Position numbers and translations under genes: made by a program. A stretch of DNA of 64,000 nucleotides from an uncultured bacterium (GTDB lineage: Bacteria; Sysuimicrobiota; Sysuimicrobiia; Sysuimicrobiales; Sysuimicrobiaceae). Under the pieces are notes generated by a model. It was given only the letters and a program-made list of their open reading frames with translations. It searched no databases and had not been told where the DNA came from. The DNA lies in assembly GCA_938028835.1 (NCBI GenBank), contig CALIMJ010000010.1, positions 1 to 64,000 on the forward strand, given 5' to 3'. Of this stretch, positions 43,183-50,969 are shown piece by piece (positions within the stretch are counted from its first letter, which is position 1; each line of letters begins with the position of its first letter).

Positions 43183-43979
43183 CGCCTCTGGGGCAGGGCC
43201 CAGGAAGCTCCCGCGAACAGGGCGATGCTGGCCAGGACCACCGCCCCGCTCGGCGCCACGTCCAGGTAGAAGCTCGCCACCAAGCCGGCCAGTACCGCCG
43301 TCGCCGCCACAGCTACAGCTAGGACCAGGGTCCCGCGGAAGCTGCGGGCGGCGCGCATGGCGGTGAGGGCGGGGATCACCAGCAGGGCGCTGGTGAGCAG
43401 GACCCCCACCACCCGCATGCCCACCACTACCGTGACGGCCACCAGCACGGTGAGCAGGAGGTTCAGGGCGTCTGCGGGCACGCCCTGCACCCGGGCGGCC
43501 TCCTCGTCAAAGGTCACCGCAAACAGGTCCTTGTAGAACACCGCCACGCTGCCGCCCACGCCCACCGCCAACGCCGCCATCCACACCAGGTCTTGAGGCC
43601 GAACCGCGGTGACCGCTCCGAACAGGTAGCCCAGGAGGTCCGCGTTCAGCCCGCGGGCCAGGCTCAGCAGCACCAGGGCCACCGCCAGACCGCCGCTCAG
43701 GAACAGCGCCAGGGCGGCTTCCCCGAACACCTGTCCGGAAGCCCGGAGGCGCTCCACCCCCAGCGCCCCCACCACGGTGAGCACCAAGGCTCCCAGCGCG
43801 GGCGAGACTCCCAGCAGGACCCCTGCGCCCACGCCCGCCAGGGCCACGTGGGCGAGGGTGTCCGCGATAGGGCTCATGCGCCGCAGCACGAGGAACACGC
43901 CCACCACCGGGGCCGTCACAGCCAGGAGCAGGCCGGCCACCAACGCCCGTTGCATGAACCCGTACTGGACCAGCTCCAC
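43179..43979 (-). CDS. znuB: Metal ABC transporter permease (ZnuB/MntB family)
   Basis: A 266-residue inner-membrane permease with eight or nine hydrophobic segments. Family signatures: ADTLAHVALAGVGAGVLLGV near 34-53 and a conserved DEEAARVQGVPADALNL loop in the middle. It forms the channel of a zinc or manganese importer together with the ATPase and lipoprotein encoded upstream. It begins 6 nt after znuC. Confidence 0.9.
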   Translation of the reverse strand: MELVQYGFMQRALVAGLLLAVTAPVVGVFLVLRRMSPIADTLAHVALAGVGAGVLLGVSPALGALVLTVVGALGVERLRASGQVFGEAALALFLSGGLAVALVLLSLARGLNADLLGYLFGAVTAVRPQDLVWMAALAVGVGGSVAVFYKDLFAVTFDEEAARVQGVPADALNLLLTVLVAVTVVVGMRVVGVLLTSALLVIPALTAMRAARSFRGTLVLAVAVAATAVLAGLVASFYLDVAPSGAVVLASIALFAGASWALPQRR

Positions 43980-43985
43980 GTCGCC

Positions 43986-44747
43986 TCAGTGCCGGTGTGC
44001 CACCACGAGGTTGCGGGTGCCGTACAGCCGCTCCACCGCCCCCTCCCGGAGCGCTTCCTCCGGCGGGCCGTGGAAGAACAGGGCCCGGTTCAGACACGCC
44101 AGCTGGGAGACCTCCCGCGCCACCGCGGTCACGTCGTGGGACACCAGGACCACCGTGGTCCCCCGTTCCCGGTTCAGGTGGCGGAGCAACCCGTAGAAGC
44201 GCTCCTCCCCCTCCGGATCCACCCCCACCGTGGGCTCATCCAGCAGGAGCAGCTCCGGGTCGTTGGCCAACGCCCGTGCGACGAACACCCGCTGCTGCTG
44301 GCCCCCCGAAAGCCGGCCCACCAGCCGGTCCCGTAGCTCCCACAACCCCGCGGTGCGCAGGGCCGCCTCCGCCGCCGCACGGTCGTGCGGACCGAACCGC
44401 CGGCCGGCTCCCACGCGGCCAGCCCGCCCGCTCAGCACCACCTCTAGCACCGTGGCGGGGAACCGCGTCTCGAACGCCACCGCTTTCTGGGGCACGTAAC
44501 CGACCCGGTGCCAGTCGCGGAACCGCCGCAGCTCCTGGCCGAAGAGGCGCACGTGCCCGCAGGTGGGGCGGACCAGGCCCAGCAGCACCCGTAACAGCGT
44601 GGTCTTGCCCGCCCCGTTGGGGCCGATGACCCCCAGGAAGTCGCGCCGCCGGATGCGCAGGTCCACGTGGTCCAGCACGCGTTCCCCGCCGAAGTCCACA
44701 CACACGTGCTCAAGTTCGGCGACGACGTCTCCCGCCGTCTCTCTCAC
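43986..44747 (-). CDS. znuC: Metal ABC transporter ATP-binding protein (ZnuC/MntC family)
   Basis: A 253-residue ABC ATPase. Walker A VIGPNGAGKTTLLR, Q-loop PQKAVAF, ABC signature LSGGQQQRVFVARAL, Walker B LLLLDEPTVGVDPEG and switch His in VLVSHDVTAV are intact. It powers the ZnuB permease. It starts at GTG 44747, about 90 nt after the inserted DsrE-like gene; that gap and the codon-biased gene before it show the operon was interrupted. Confidence 0.9.
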   Translation of the reverse strand: MRETAGDVVAELEHVCVDFGGERVLDHVDLRIRRRDFLGVIGPNGAGKTTLLRVLLGLVRPTCGHVRLFGQELRRFRDWHRVGYVPQKAVAFETRFPATVLEVVLSGRAGRVGAGRRFGPHDRAAAEAALRTAGLWELRDRLVGRLSGGQQQRVFVARALANDPELLLLDEPTVGVDPEGEERFYGLLRHLNRERGTTVVLVSHDVTAVAREVSQLACLNRALFFHGPPEEALREGAVERLYGTRNLVVAHRH

Positions 44748-44840
44748 GGTCCGCCCGCCCCCTCCTCCGCGCTCCCCTCCCGTCGCCTCGCCACCAGCGG
44801 GTCCAGGGCATTTCGTCGCTGCGGCGCGTCAAACGCCCTC

Positions 44841-45218
44841 CTATAACGTAATCACCTGGTCCGGCGGATTTCCTGCCAGCGCCGCATAGAACTGCGGGAA
44901 GCAACCCGCCTGTACGCCTTCCACTAGGCCCTTGGCCCTCACGCTCCCGGTCCCGCACAGGTCGAATGTCCCTTCCGCGTAGCCCCTGCGAACGAGGCAC
45001 TGATCACACGCCATCAACACGATTCCATCTCTTTTTGCAATCCTGGCCAGTCGCTCTCCTATTTCGTCCCCGAGCCGAAGACAGTAGAGGTTGTCGTCGA
45101 AGAACATCATACCCACGACCGTCGCGCCATGAATACCCGCTTCCAGTTGGGGAAGGATCATGGTCGCCAACTTCAATGTGCTGGCCATGTTCGTCGCAAA
45201 AATATAGGCCACCTTCAT
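44841..45218 (-). CDS. DsrE-like small protein, AT-richer than its surroundings (possibly SaoD-type)
   Basis: 125 residues with a DsrE/F-like Rossmann layout: KVAYIFATNMASTLKLATMI, ATVVGMMFFDDNLYCLRLGD, GIVLMACDQCLVRRGYAEG and VEGVQAGCFPQFYAAL. The CDQC pair and two further cysteines suggest sulfur or selenium handling. I recall a RefSeq DsrE-like family called SaoD that occurs in selenium-using genomes, which would fit the selenoprotein formate dehydrogenase here, but I cannot verify this. The DNA is clearly AT-richer and uses codons rare in the neighbours, and the gene sits inside the znu cluster, so it looks transferred. The 290 nt upstream (45219-45508) hold no gene I can recognise. ATG 45218 has a GGGAGGG site. 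Confidence 0.6.
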   Translation of the reverse strand: MKVAYIFATNMASTLKLATMILPQLEAGIHGATVVGMMFFDDNLYCLRLGDEIGERLARIAKRDGIVLMACDQCLVRRGYAEGTFDLCGTGSVRAKGLVEGVQAGCFPQFYAALAGNPPDQVITL

Positions 45219-45508
45219 TCATCGACCCTCCCTTTCCTGATCTCTCAGATCGCTCCGCCTCCCCGCGAGGCCGAAGGCCTCCCCTTCGAATCCCGCGGGC
45301 GGCGCAGCTGCGGGTGGGAAACGGATCCGTTACAGGGCTACCGATACGCCCCCGCCGTTCCTTACCGCTCGCAACCCGCAGGATCCCGGCGCCCAGCCCC
45401 GCCCGCGACCCCCCCGCACCAGTTCCGCGAGCGCCACATCCCCGGCTGACCCTGTGGCTGGCAGCCCGCGGCGTTGCGAACGGGCACGCGACCCCACAGC
45501 GCACCTCC

Positions 45509-46435
45509 TCAACGGCACCCCAGGCCCCCGGCCAGGCTTTCGAGGTTTTGCTCCATCCGCGACAGGTACGTGGCCCCACGGCGCCGGGCCTCCTCGGTCA
45601 CCCGCTCCGCCGGATCCAGGGTGAGGACGGGCACGCCGAGCTCGTGCGCCAGGGCCCGTACGGCACGATCTCCCTCTCCGGACTCTGCGAACACGGCCCG
45701 GACTCCCTCCCGACGCCCCAGGGCCACGAGCTCCCGGATCCGCCGTGGTGACGGCTCTGCTTCGGGGCTCAGGCCGGCCACGGACACCAGCCGCAGCCCG
45801 TACCGCCGGGCCAGATAGCCGAAGGCGGCGTGGGACGTCAGCACCACCTTCGTCCGGCAGCGTGCCAGGGTCCGCTCATAGCGCAGGTGGAGTTCGTCCA
45901 GACGCCGCTTCAGCGCCGCGGCCCGCTCGCGGTACCCGGGCTCTCCGTCCGGGTCCGCCCGAGCCAGCCCCTCCGCCACGTTGTCCACCATCCCCTTCGC
46001 CAACACGGGATCCAGCCACGCGTGCGGGTCAAACCGCTCGACATCCCCCTTGGAGCCCTGTCCGGGTTCCGCGTGGTCGGCTTCCCCGCCCTGCGCCTCC
46101 ACCAGCGGCAGGCCGCGGGTGGCCTCCACCCGCACCACCTCCGACGGCAGCTCGCCCGCCAGCGCCTCCACCCACGGTTCGAACCCGGCGCCGTTGTAGA
46201 CGAACACCTTGGCTTCCCGCAGGCTCGCCACGTCGCCCGGCGTGGGCTCGTAATCGTGCGGCTCCGCGCCCGCGGGCACAAGCTGCCTGACTTCCACCCG
46301 GGGGCCCCCCACCTCCCGGGCGAACTCGGCCAGAGGGTAGAAGCTGGCGACCACCCTCACCTTCGAAGTGGCCGGTCGCTGAGGTGCGCAGCCGGCCAGA
46401 AACAGCACGGCCAGCCAGAAGGCCCACTGCCTCAC
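45509..46435 (-). CDS. znuA: Metal ABC transporter substrate-binding lipoprotein (ZnuA/MntA family)
   Basis: A 308-residue lipoprotein: signal with lipobox LFLAGC at about 11-16, then a cluster A-I binding protein (VVASFYPLAEFAREV, PAGAEPHDYEPTP, DPHAWLDPVLAKG, TSHAAFGYLARRYGL, FAESGEGDRAVRAL). Metal ligands are the His in EPHDYEP, DPHAWLD and TSHAAF and a late acidic residue. A charged loop with one His before DPHAW is short, so zinc versus manganese is open. GTG 46435 overlaps the regulator stop (GTGA). Confidence 0.9.
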   Translation of the reverse strand: MRQWAFWLAVLFLAGCAPQRPATSKVRVVASFYPLAEFAREVGGPRVEVRQLVPAGAEPHDYEPTPGDVASLREAKVFVYNGAGFEPWVEALAGELPSEVVRVEATRGLPLVEAQGGEADHAEPGQGSKGDVERFDPHAWLDPVLAKGMVDNVAEGLARADPDGEPGYRERAAALKRRLDELHLRYERTLARCRTKVVLTSHAAFGYLARRYGLRLVSVAGLSPEAEPSPRRIRELVALGRREGVRAVFAESGEGDRAVRALAHELGVPVLTLDPAERVTEEARRRGATYLSRMEQNLESLAGGLGCR

Positions 46436-46866
46436 CGCATCACCTCCCTGCACGTCGAGCAGTAGCCCAAGAGCTCCAGCCGGTGCCCGGTCACCAGAAA
46501 CCCACCCACCGTGGCCCCGGCTTCCACGGGCACCGGGCACCCGTCCCACCGACTCACCCCCCCGCACCCGAGGCACACCAGGTGGTGGTGGTGGGGCTGG
46601 TCCAGCTCGTAACGGGCCACCCCACCCTCCTCCCAGCGCTGCACCCAGCCTTCCCGGGCCAGGAGGTCTAGGGTGCGGTACACGGTCACCAGCCCTAGCC
46701 TGGGGTACACCTGCTTGGCCAGTCGGTACACGGTGCGCGCGTCTGCGGCGCAGCCGGCCCGGGAAAGGCCTTCCAGCACCGCGCGACGGGCCGCGGTGAC
46801 CCGAAGACCGCGAGCCCTCCACGCCTTCAGCACGGGGGCCTTATCGAAACTCATTTTCAACTGCAT
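46432..46866 (-). CDS. Fur-family metal regulator (probably Zur)
   Basis: A 144-residue Fur protein: winged helix with RVTAARRAVLEGLSRAG and LVTVYRTLDLLAREGW, the metal site YELDQPHHHHLVCLGCGGV, and a second zinc pair CSTC at the end. It is translationally coupled to znuA, so it most likely senses the metal taken up by this ABC transporter and represses its own operon. The start is ATG 46866 or an ATG four codons later. No perfect Fur box was recognised in the 80 nt upstream. Confidence 0.9.
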   Translation of the reverse strand: MQLKMSFDKAPVLKAWRARGLRVTAARRAVLEGLSRAGCAADARTVYRLAKQVYPRLGLVTVYRTLDLLAREGWVQRWEEGGVARYELDQPHHHHLVCLGCGGVSRWDGCPVPVEAGATVGGFLVTGHRLELLGYCSTCREVMR

Positions 46867-46947
46867 CCTACGCGGCCACCCCGGCCCCGGTCAAGCCCGT
46901 CGGGGCTCTACTCGAGCCAAAGGCAGCTGGGTCGCTCGCCGGAAGGG

Positions 46948-47475
46948 TCAGGCACGGAGGCGGCGAGCCAGCCAGGCCTGTGCCTGCAAGAACACGGCGC
47001 TGCGGTTCGCCGGGGTGAGCACCAGCTCCGTCACGCGGGGCTGGCGTCGGAACCTGTCGGCCCACGGGTGTGGGCCTGCCAGAATGGTGGCCACGAGGGG
47101 CGCTGGCCCTGAAGCCACCTCCTCCAGGGCCTCGCGGAAGCTCGCGCTGAGCAGTTCCATCTTCCCCACCTCGTCCACGAAGACCGCGCGGCCCGCCACC
47201 GCGCTCTCCCGCATCGCAGGGATGCCCACCTCGTCCAGAACCTCCAAGAGGACGCCGTAGCGGCCCACCCGGTACTTCGCGGAGAGATCCACGTGAGCGA
47301 ACACCGCACGCTGCCCGCTAAGCGTGACCAGCACGAACCCCACCCGGTGGCCGCCCTCCCGCAGCTCCTCCGTGTAGAACCCGCCCACGCGGCCGGGGAA
47401 GAGCTGCGCCAGCCGCCTCAAGAGGGTGGTCTTCCCCGCCCCCGGCCGACCGGAGACCAACAGGACGTCTGCCAA
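46948..47475 (-). CDS. THEP1-family nucleoside-triphosphatase
   Basis: A 175-residue P-loop NTPase: VSGRPGAGKTTLLRRLA near the N-terminus, GGFYTEELREGGHRVGFVLVTL, VFVDEVGKMELLS (Walker B-like) and the ATILAGPHPWADRFRR segment. The THEP1 family hydrolyses nucleoside triphosphates in thermophiles; the biological role is unclear. The start is probably TTG 47475, directly after GGGAG. It lies between bcsA-like and the metal regulator on the same strand. Confidence 0.85.
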   Translation of the reverse strand: MADVLLVSGRPGAGKTTLLRRLAQLFPGRVGGFYTEELREGGHRVGFVLVTLSGQRAVFAHVDLSAKYRVGRYGVLLEVLDEVGIPAMRESAVAGRAVFVDEVGKMELLSASFREALEEVASGPAPLVATILAGPHPWADRFRRQPRVTELVLTPANRSAVFLQAQAWLARRLRA

Positions 47476-47500
47476 CTCCCAGACTTCCGGTGGGATCCCG

Positions 47501-49663
47501 CTACGCGCGGGCCGCCGCGGGCTCCCCGTGACCCGGTTCCGCAGCTACCGCACGCCCCGCGCGGACACCCACCCAGAACACTTCGCCGTCCCCGAAGGGC
47601 AGTGCCTTCTTCCAGACCACGGCACCCGACAGGACCGTGTCCTCTCCCCTCTCCAGCACCACGACTTCCGAGCCTTCCGCCGGTCCCGCCGGGACCAGCA
47701 GCCGCGCTCCGGCATCGGAGACGTCTTCCACCAGGCCCCACACCGCCGCGCCCTGCCACGTCACCCGCACGGGCGCCGGGGCAACCCGACGGGAGCCGGT
47801 TCGCCGTCGGTTCTCTGGGCTGCCCAGTGGGTCCAGGGGTCTGGCGACTCGTTCCAGGAGCCTGCGCTGCGCCCCGAACAGGACCAAGCTGAAGAAGGTG
47901 TCCGAGGCCTCCGGCGAAGGCGGAACCAGGCGCACGCCGACTTCCACCTTCGGGCCTCGGGTCCGCACCGCCACCGCCCGGCCTTCCAGGACCAGCTCCG
48001 CGTGCGGCCAACCGGCTGGCAAGGACAGGTGGACCGTGGTCCCCGGCGAAGGGGCGCGCTCGTGACCGGAAAGCTCCAGGCCCGCGCCCTCCTCGTGCAC
48101 GTCCCGCAGCAGGCCCACCGCTTCGCGGTCGCCGTCCCACCGGACCCGAACCGGCAGGTGGGCCCGCAGGCGCTGCACCGCCCTGCGGTCTCGCTTGCGG
48201 TACGCGACCGCGACGGCCCAAGCCGCGAGGTAGCTGTGCCACGCGGCCCACACCGCGTTGACCGCGTAGGCGGCCGCGAGATCCCCGGCCGCGGCTACTC
48301 GGGCCACGCACCCCGCAGCCGCCATCAGGTTCGCCAGGAGCACACCCACCTGCGGCAGGACCGCCGCCAGGGGAGGGCGTTCGCCCTTTGACGCCTTGGA
48401 CGTGACGTGGAAGGAGGCCCGGCCCGTGAACAGGCTGAGGGTCGCCCGCACGTACGTGGCGAACCGGGCCATGTTGTAGTGCTCGGTGAGCAACACCAGC
48501 CCGTAGCCGCGGCTGGCCAGCTTGAAGGCCAGATTACTGAGGGTGTGGTAGGCGACGAACGCCACGAGGAAGACCCAGTCCACGGCCCGCACGGGCAGCT
48601 GCCCGGTGGCAAAGAAGACCGGCGGCGCCAGGTACAGCACCGCCTTCTGCCACCCCTCGAACCAGGTCATCATGGAGGCCAGGTACGTCAGGCGCTGTGC
48701 GAGGGAGAGTCCTGGCCGCCAAAGGGGGTTATCCAGCCGCAGCACCTGCATGGCCCCGCGGCCCCACCGCAGGCGCTGGGTCCGGTACGGCGCCACCGTG
48801 GACGGTGCCAGGCCATAGGCGAGGGCCTCGGAGTGGTAGACGGACTTCCAGCCGCGGGCGTGCATGCGGATGGAGGTGTGCAGGTCCTCCGTGACCGTCT
48901 CCGTGGCGAACCCGCCCACGTCGTCCAGGGCGGCCCGCCGCAACACCGCGGGCGACCCGCAGTAGAACGCCGCGTTCCAGTGGTTCTTGCCCGGCTGGAT
49001 CACCCGGAAGAACAGCGCCTGCTCGTGCCAGGCGCGGCCAGTCTCCGGCTCCACCCAGTGCTGGTAGCTCTCCAGGTTGTAGAAGTCCTGGGGCGTCTGC
49101 ACGAACGCCACCCGCGGGTCGCGGAAGTAGCCCAGCACGCGGTCCAGGAACTCCGGCATGGGCACGTGATCCGCGTCCAGCACCGCCACGAACTCTGCGT
49201 CGCTGTGGCGGAGGCCGAAATTCAGGTTGCCGGCCTTGGCGTGCTCGTGGGTCGACCGGGCGTGGTACGCACACCCTAGCGCTGCGGCAAGCTCCCGAAC
49301 CTCGGGCCGGTTCCCGTCGTCCAGCACCAGGGTCCGGTGTGGGTAGCGGATGCGCTGCGCCGCCAAGAGGGTCCGGCGCAGCACCCACAGGGGCTCGCCC
49401 TTGGTCGGCACCAGCACGTCCACCCGCAGCCCTTCTGGGGGCGAGGGTGGCTCCGGGTGCTCCACCTTCCAGACCGTGAAGAAGAACAGGACCGCGCTCA
49501 GCCACCCGAACGCCTCCGCACCCCACAACAGCACCGAGAACGCCCACGCGTCCGGGTTGAGCGTCCACCCGGCCCGCCACGCGAGATACCCCGCGCCCAC
49601 CACGGAGGCCAGCACGGTGGTCGCCCGCGTCAGCCTCTCCCGATCGAAACGCAAACCGCACAC
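47501..49663 (-). CDS. Cellulose synthase-like glycosyltransferase with two PilZ domains
   Basis: About 720 residues. Two N-terminal membrane helices; a GT2 domain (DVLVPTKGEPLWVLRRTL, VLDADHVPMPEF, ETVTEDLHTSI, QRLRWGRGAMQVLR: the D, DxD, TED and QxxRW motifs); further membrane helices; then two PilZ domains. The first (about 490-580) begins RDRRAVQRLRAHLP and has DVHEEGAG in place of DxSxxG. The second (about 620-710) has RRRTGSRR and DVSDAGARL and is canonical. It is a c-di-GMP-responsive polysaccharide synthase; cellulose as the product is not proven. GAGGAGG abuts GTG 49663, so TTG 49654 is a likely alternative start. No bcsB or bcsC is visible. Confidence 0.88.
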   Translation of the reverse strand: MCGLRFDRERLTRATTVLASVVGAGYLAWRAGWTLNPDAWAFSVLLWGAEAFGWLSAVLFFFTVWKVEHPEPPSPPEGLRVDVLVPTKGEPLWVLRRTLLAAQRIRYPHRTLVLDDGNRPEVRELAAALGCAYHARSTHEHAKAGNLNFGLRHSDAEFVAVLDADHVPMPEFLDRVLGYFRDPRVAFVQTPQDFYNLESYQHWVEPETGRAWHEQALFFRVIQPGKNHWNAAFYCGSPAVLRRAALDDVGGFATETVTEDLHTSIRMHARGWKSVYHSEALAYGLAPSTVAPYRTQRLRWGRGAMQVLRLDNPLWRPGLSLAQRLTYLASMMTWFEGWQKAVLYLAPPVFFATGQLPVRAVDWVFLVAFVAYHTLSNLAFKLASRGYGLVLLTEHYNMARFATYVRATLSLFTGRASFHVTSKASKGERPPLAAVLPQVGVLLANLMAAAGCVARVAAAGDLAAAYAVNAVWAAWHSYLAAWAVAVAYRKRDRRAVQRLRAHLPVRVRWDGDREAVGLLRDVHEEGAGLELSGHERAPSPGTTVHLSLPAGWPHAELVLEGRAVAVRTRGPKVEVGVRLVPPSPEASDTFFSLVLFGAQRRLLERVARPLDPLGSPENRRRTGSRRVAPAPVRVTWQGAAVWGLVEDVSDAGARLLVPAGPAEGSEVVVLERGEDTVLSGAVVWKKALPFGDGEVFWVGVRAGRAVAAEPGHGEPAAARA

Positions 49664-49827
49664 CTCCTCTTCGGCGATAGCTCTGCTGGCTTGCGGTGCC
49701 CCGGACCCAGCCGTGGCCCGCGCTATGCATGCAGGCTAAAACGTGGCATCCCGACGGCCCATAAGTTGCTCCACTCAACTGGAGCAATCACTGTGCCAAA
49801 GTAAACCTGGCATCGGCGCGCGGTCAA
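49664..49827 (-). promoter_or_regulatory. Promoter and structured leader of the PilZ glycosyltransferase gene
   Basis: On the minus strand TTGACC (49827-49822), 18 nt and TACTTT (49803-49798) form a plausible promoter. Close to the predicted start, 8-bp arms TTGCTCCA/TGGAGCAA with a 6-nt loop (49787-49766) form a clear hairpin, followed by about 100 nt of further G+C-rich leader. The c-di-GMP-I hallmark GCAAA blocks are absent. The next 286 nt (49828-50113) hold only an 8-bp inverted repeat AGGTCAGG/CCTGACCT (49995-50022) and no gene that I can support. Confidence 0.45.
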
Positions 49828-50113
49828 GGCAGCGCCCCTGCCCGAACGGCCGCAGGAACCCCCCGCACACGGACCGGTGGATTCCCCTGGCGCCCACACC
49901 CACCCCGCGCCACGGCACCGGAGCCGCCCCTGTGGGCGACTAAACTCTACTTCCCCCGGCGGTGCCCTCACGGCGGGTGGCAGCCGCGCGACGGAGGTCA
50001 GGCGGCCTTCCAACCCTGACCTGCAGGCAACCCCTCCGGTGTACCCCTCGGAGGGGCCGGCGTCCCCGCGGCAGTACGCAGCGCCCTGCGGCCCCGGGCG
50101 TGACGCACGGGGG

Positions 50114-50317
50114 TCAGGATTCGCCCGGATCTACCCGGTCCTCATGGGATCGGGCAATGGCCTCCAGCAGGGCCTCTGGGGTGGTCCCTGCGGCGGGGCC
50201 GAGGTAGACGGTGCGCCCCTCAGGATCCACCAAGGCCACCACGTGCTCCGACTCCAGTAGCCGATACCCGTGGGGCAGGGGGAACGTCAGGTACTCCCGC
50301 GGAACCTCCTTAAGCAC
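50114..50317 (-). CDS. Small hypothetical protein (67 aa)
   Basis: From GTG 50317, preceded by GGGGAGGGACT, the frame gives KEVPREYLTFPLPHGYRLLE, then SEHVVALVDPEGRTVYLGP and a helix (TPEALLEAIARSHEDRV). A compact alpha/beta pattern with a good ribosome site supports a real gene. I do not recognise a family. It is divergent from the XRE-type regulator, with about 95 nt between. Confidence 0.5.
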   Translation of the reverse strand: MLKEVPREYLTFPLPHGYRLLESEHVVALVDPEGRTVYLGPAAGTTPEALLEAIARSHEDRVDPGES

Positions 50318-50412
50318 AGTCCCTCCCCCTCTGAAAGCTACGCTTCGCAGGCATTTTAATGCAGATCGTAAAGCTCCGTCGCGGCCGAGTTGGCGCGGCC
50401 TTCGCTTAGACT

Positions 50413-50937
50413 TTGCCTGTCCGATTACGACGCGCGGCAGGATGCACACCCTTGGTACCCGCGAGGGGATCCCCGGAGTCCCGGCGTGCTTTGGGCGCCC
50501 GCTTGAGGGCCGCCAGGAAAGCAGCCAACCTCACCCTGAAGGAGCTGGCGGCCCGTCTGGGGGTCCGGCCCGGTACGGTCGTCAGCTGGGAAAGCGGACA
50601 ACGCCAGCCGAGCGTGGAACAGGTGGCCGCCATCGCGCAGGCCTGCGGGGCCGACGTGGGGTGGCTGGTGACCGGCCACACCCCTGGGACTGACCTGGCA
50701 GACCTGCTGAAGAGGCTCGCGGAAGAGGTGTCCAGCGTACGCGCGGCGCTGGAGCGATGGGTCGCGGAGCGGCCCCCCGGGTACCCGGGGTCGCCGCCCA
50801 AGGATGTGGACGCCGTGGTGGACGAAGCGGTGGAGGAAGTCCTCCGCCAGCTGCGCTCCCTGGGGGATCTACCCGCCTCCGAGCTGCGTGCGGCGCTCGC
50901 CCGGGCGCTCCGGAAACAGCTGGGGGACCGCGGCTAG
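50413..50937 (+). CDS. XRE-family helix-turn-helix regulator
   Basis: Up to 174 residues. The core is an HTH_3 domain: RLRAARKAANLTLKELAARL, then GVRPGTVVSWESGQRQPSVE, followed by a short helix and a charged C-terminal helical region (LADLLKRLAEEVSSVRAALERW) likely for dimerisation. The first ~25 residues from the earliest TTG 50413 are not domain-like, and a TAGACT -10-like element ends right at 50412, so the start is probably near TTG 50491. It may control the divergent small gene or the kinase that follows. Confidence 0.8.
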   Translation: MPVRLRRAAGCTPLVPARGSPESRRALGARLRAARKAANLTLKELAARLGVRPGTVVSWESGQRQPSVEQVAAIAQACGADVGWLVTGHTPGTDLADLLKRLAEEVSSVRAALERWVAERPPGYPGSPPKDVDAVVDEAVEEVLRQLRSLGDLPASELRAALARALRKQLGDRG

Positions 50938-50969
50938 CCTGCCTCCGGACGTACAATCCCCTTTAGGAG

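Noticed and set aside
45285-45300. TTCGAATCC, like the T-loop of a tRNA
   Set aside because: The flanking bases cannot form a T-stem, and no acceptor or anticodon arm fits around it on either strand.
49664-49790. c-di-GMP-I riboswitch before the PilZ glycosyltransferase
   Set aside because: The conserved GCAAA-type tetraloop and receptor blocks are not found in the leader.
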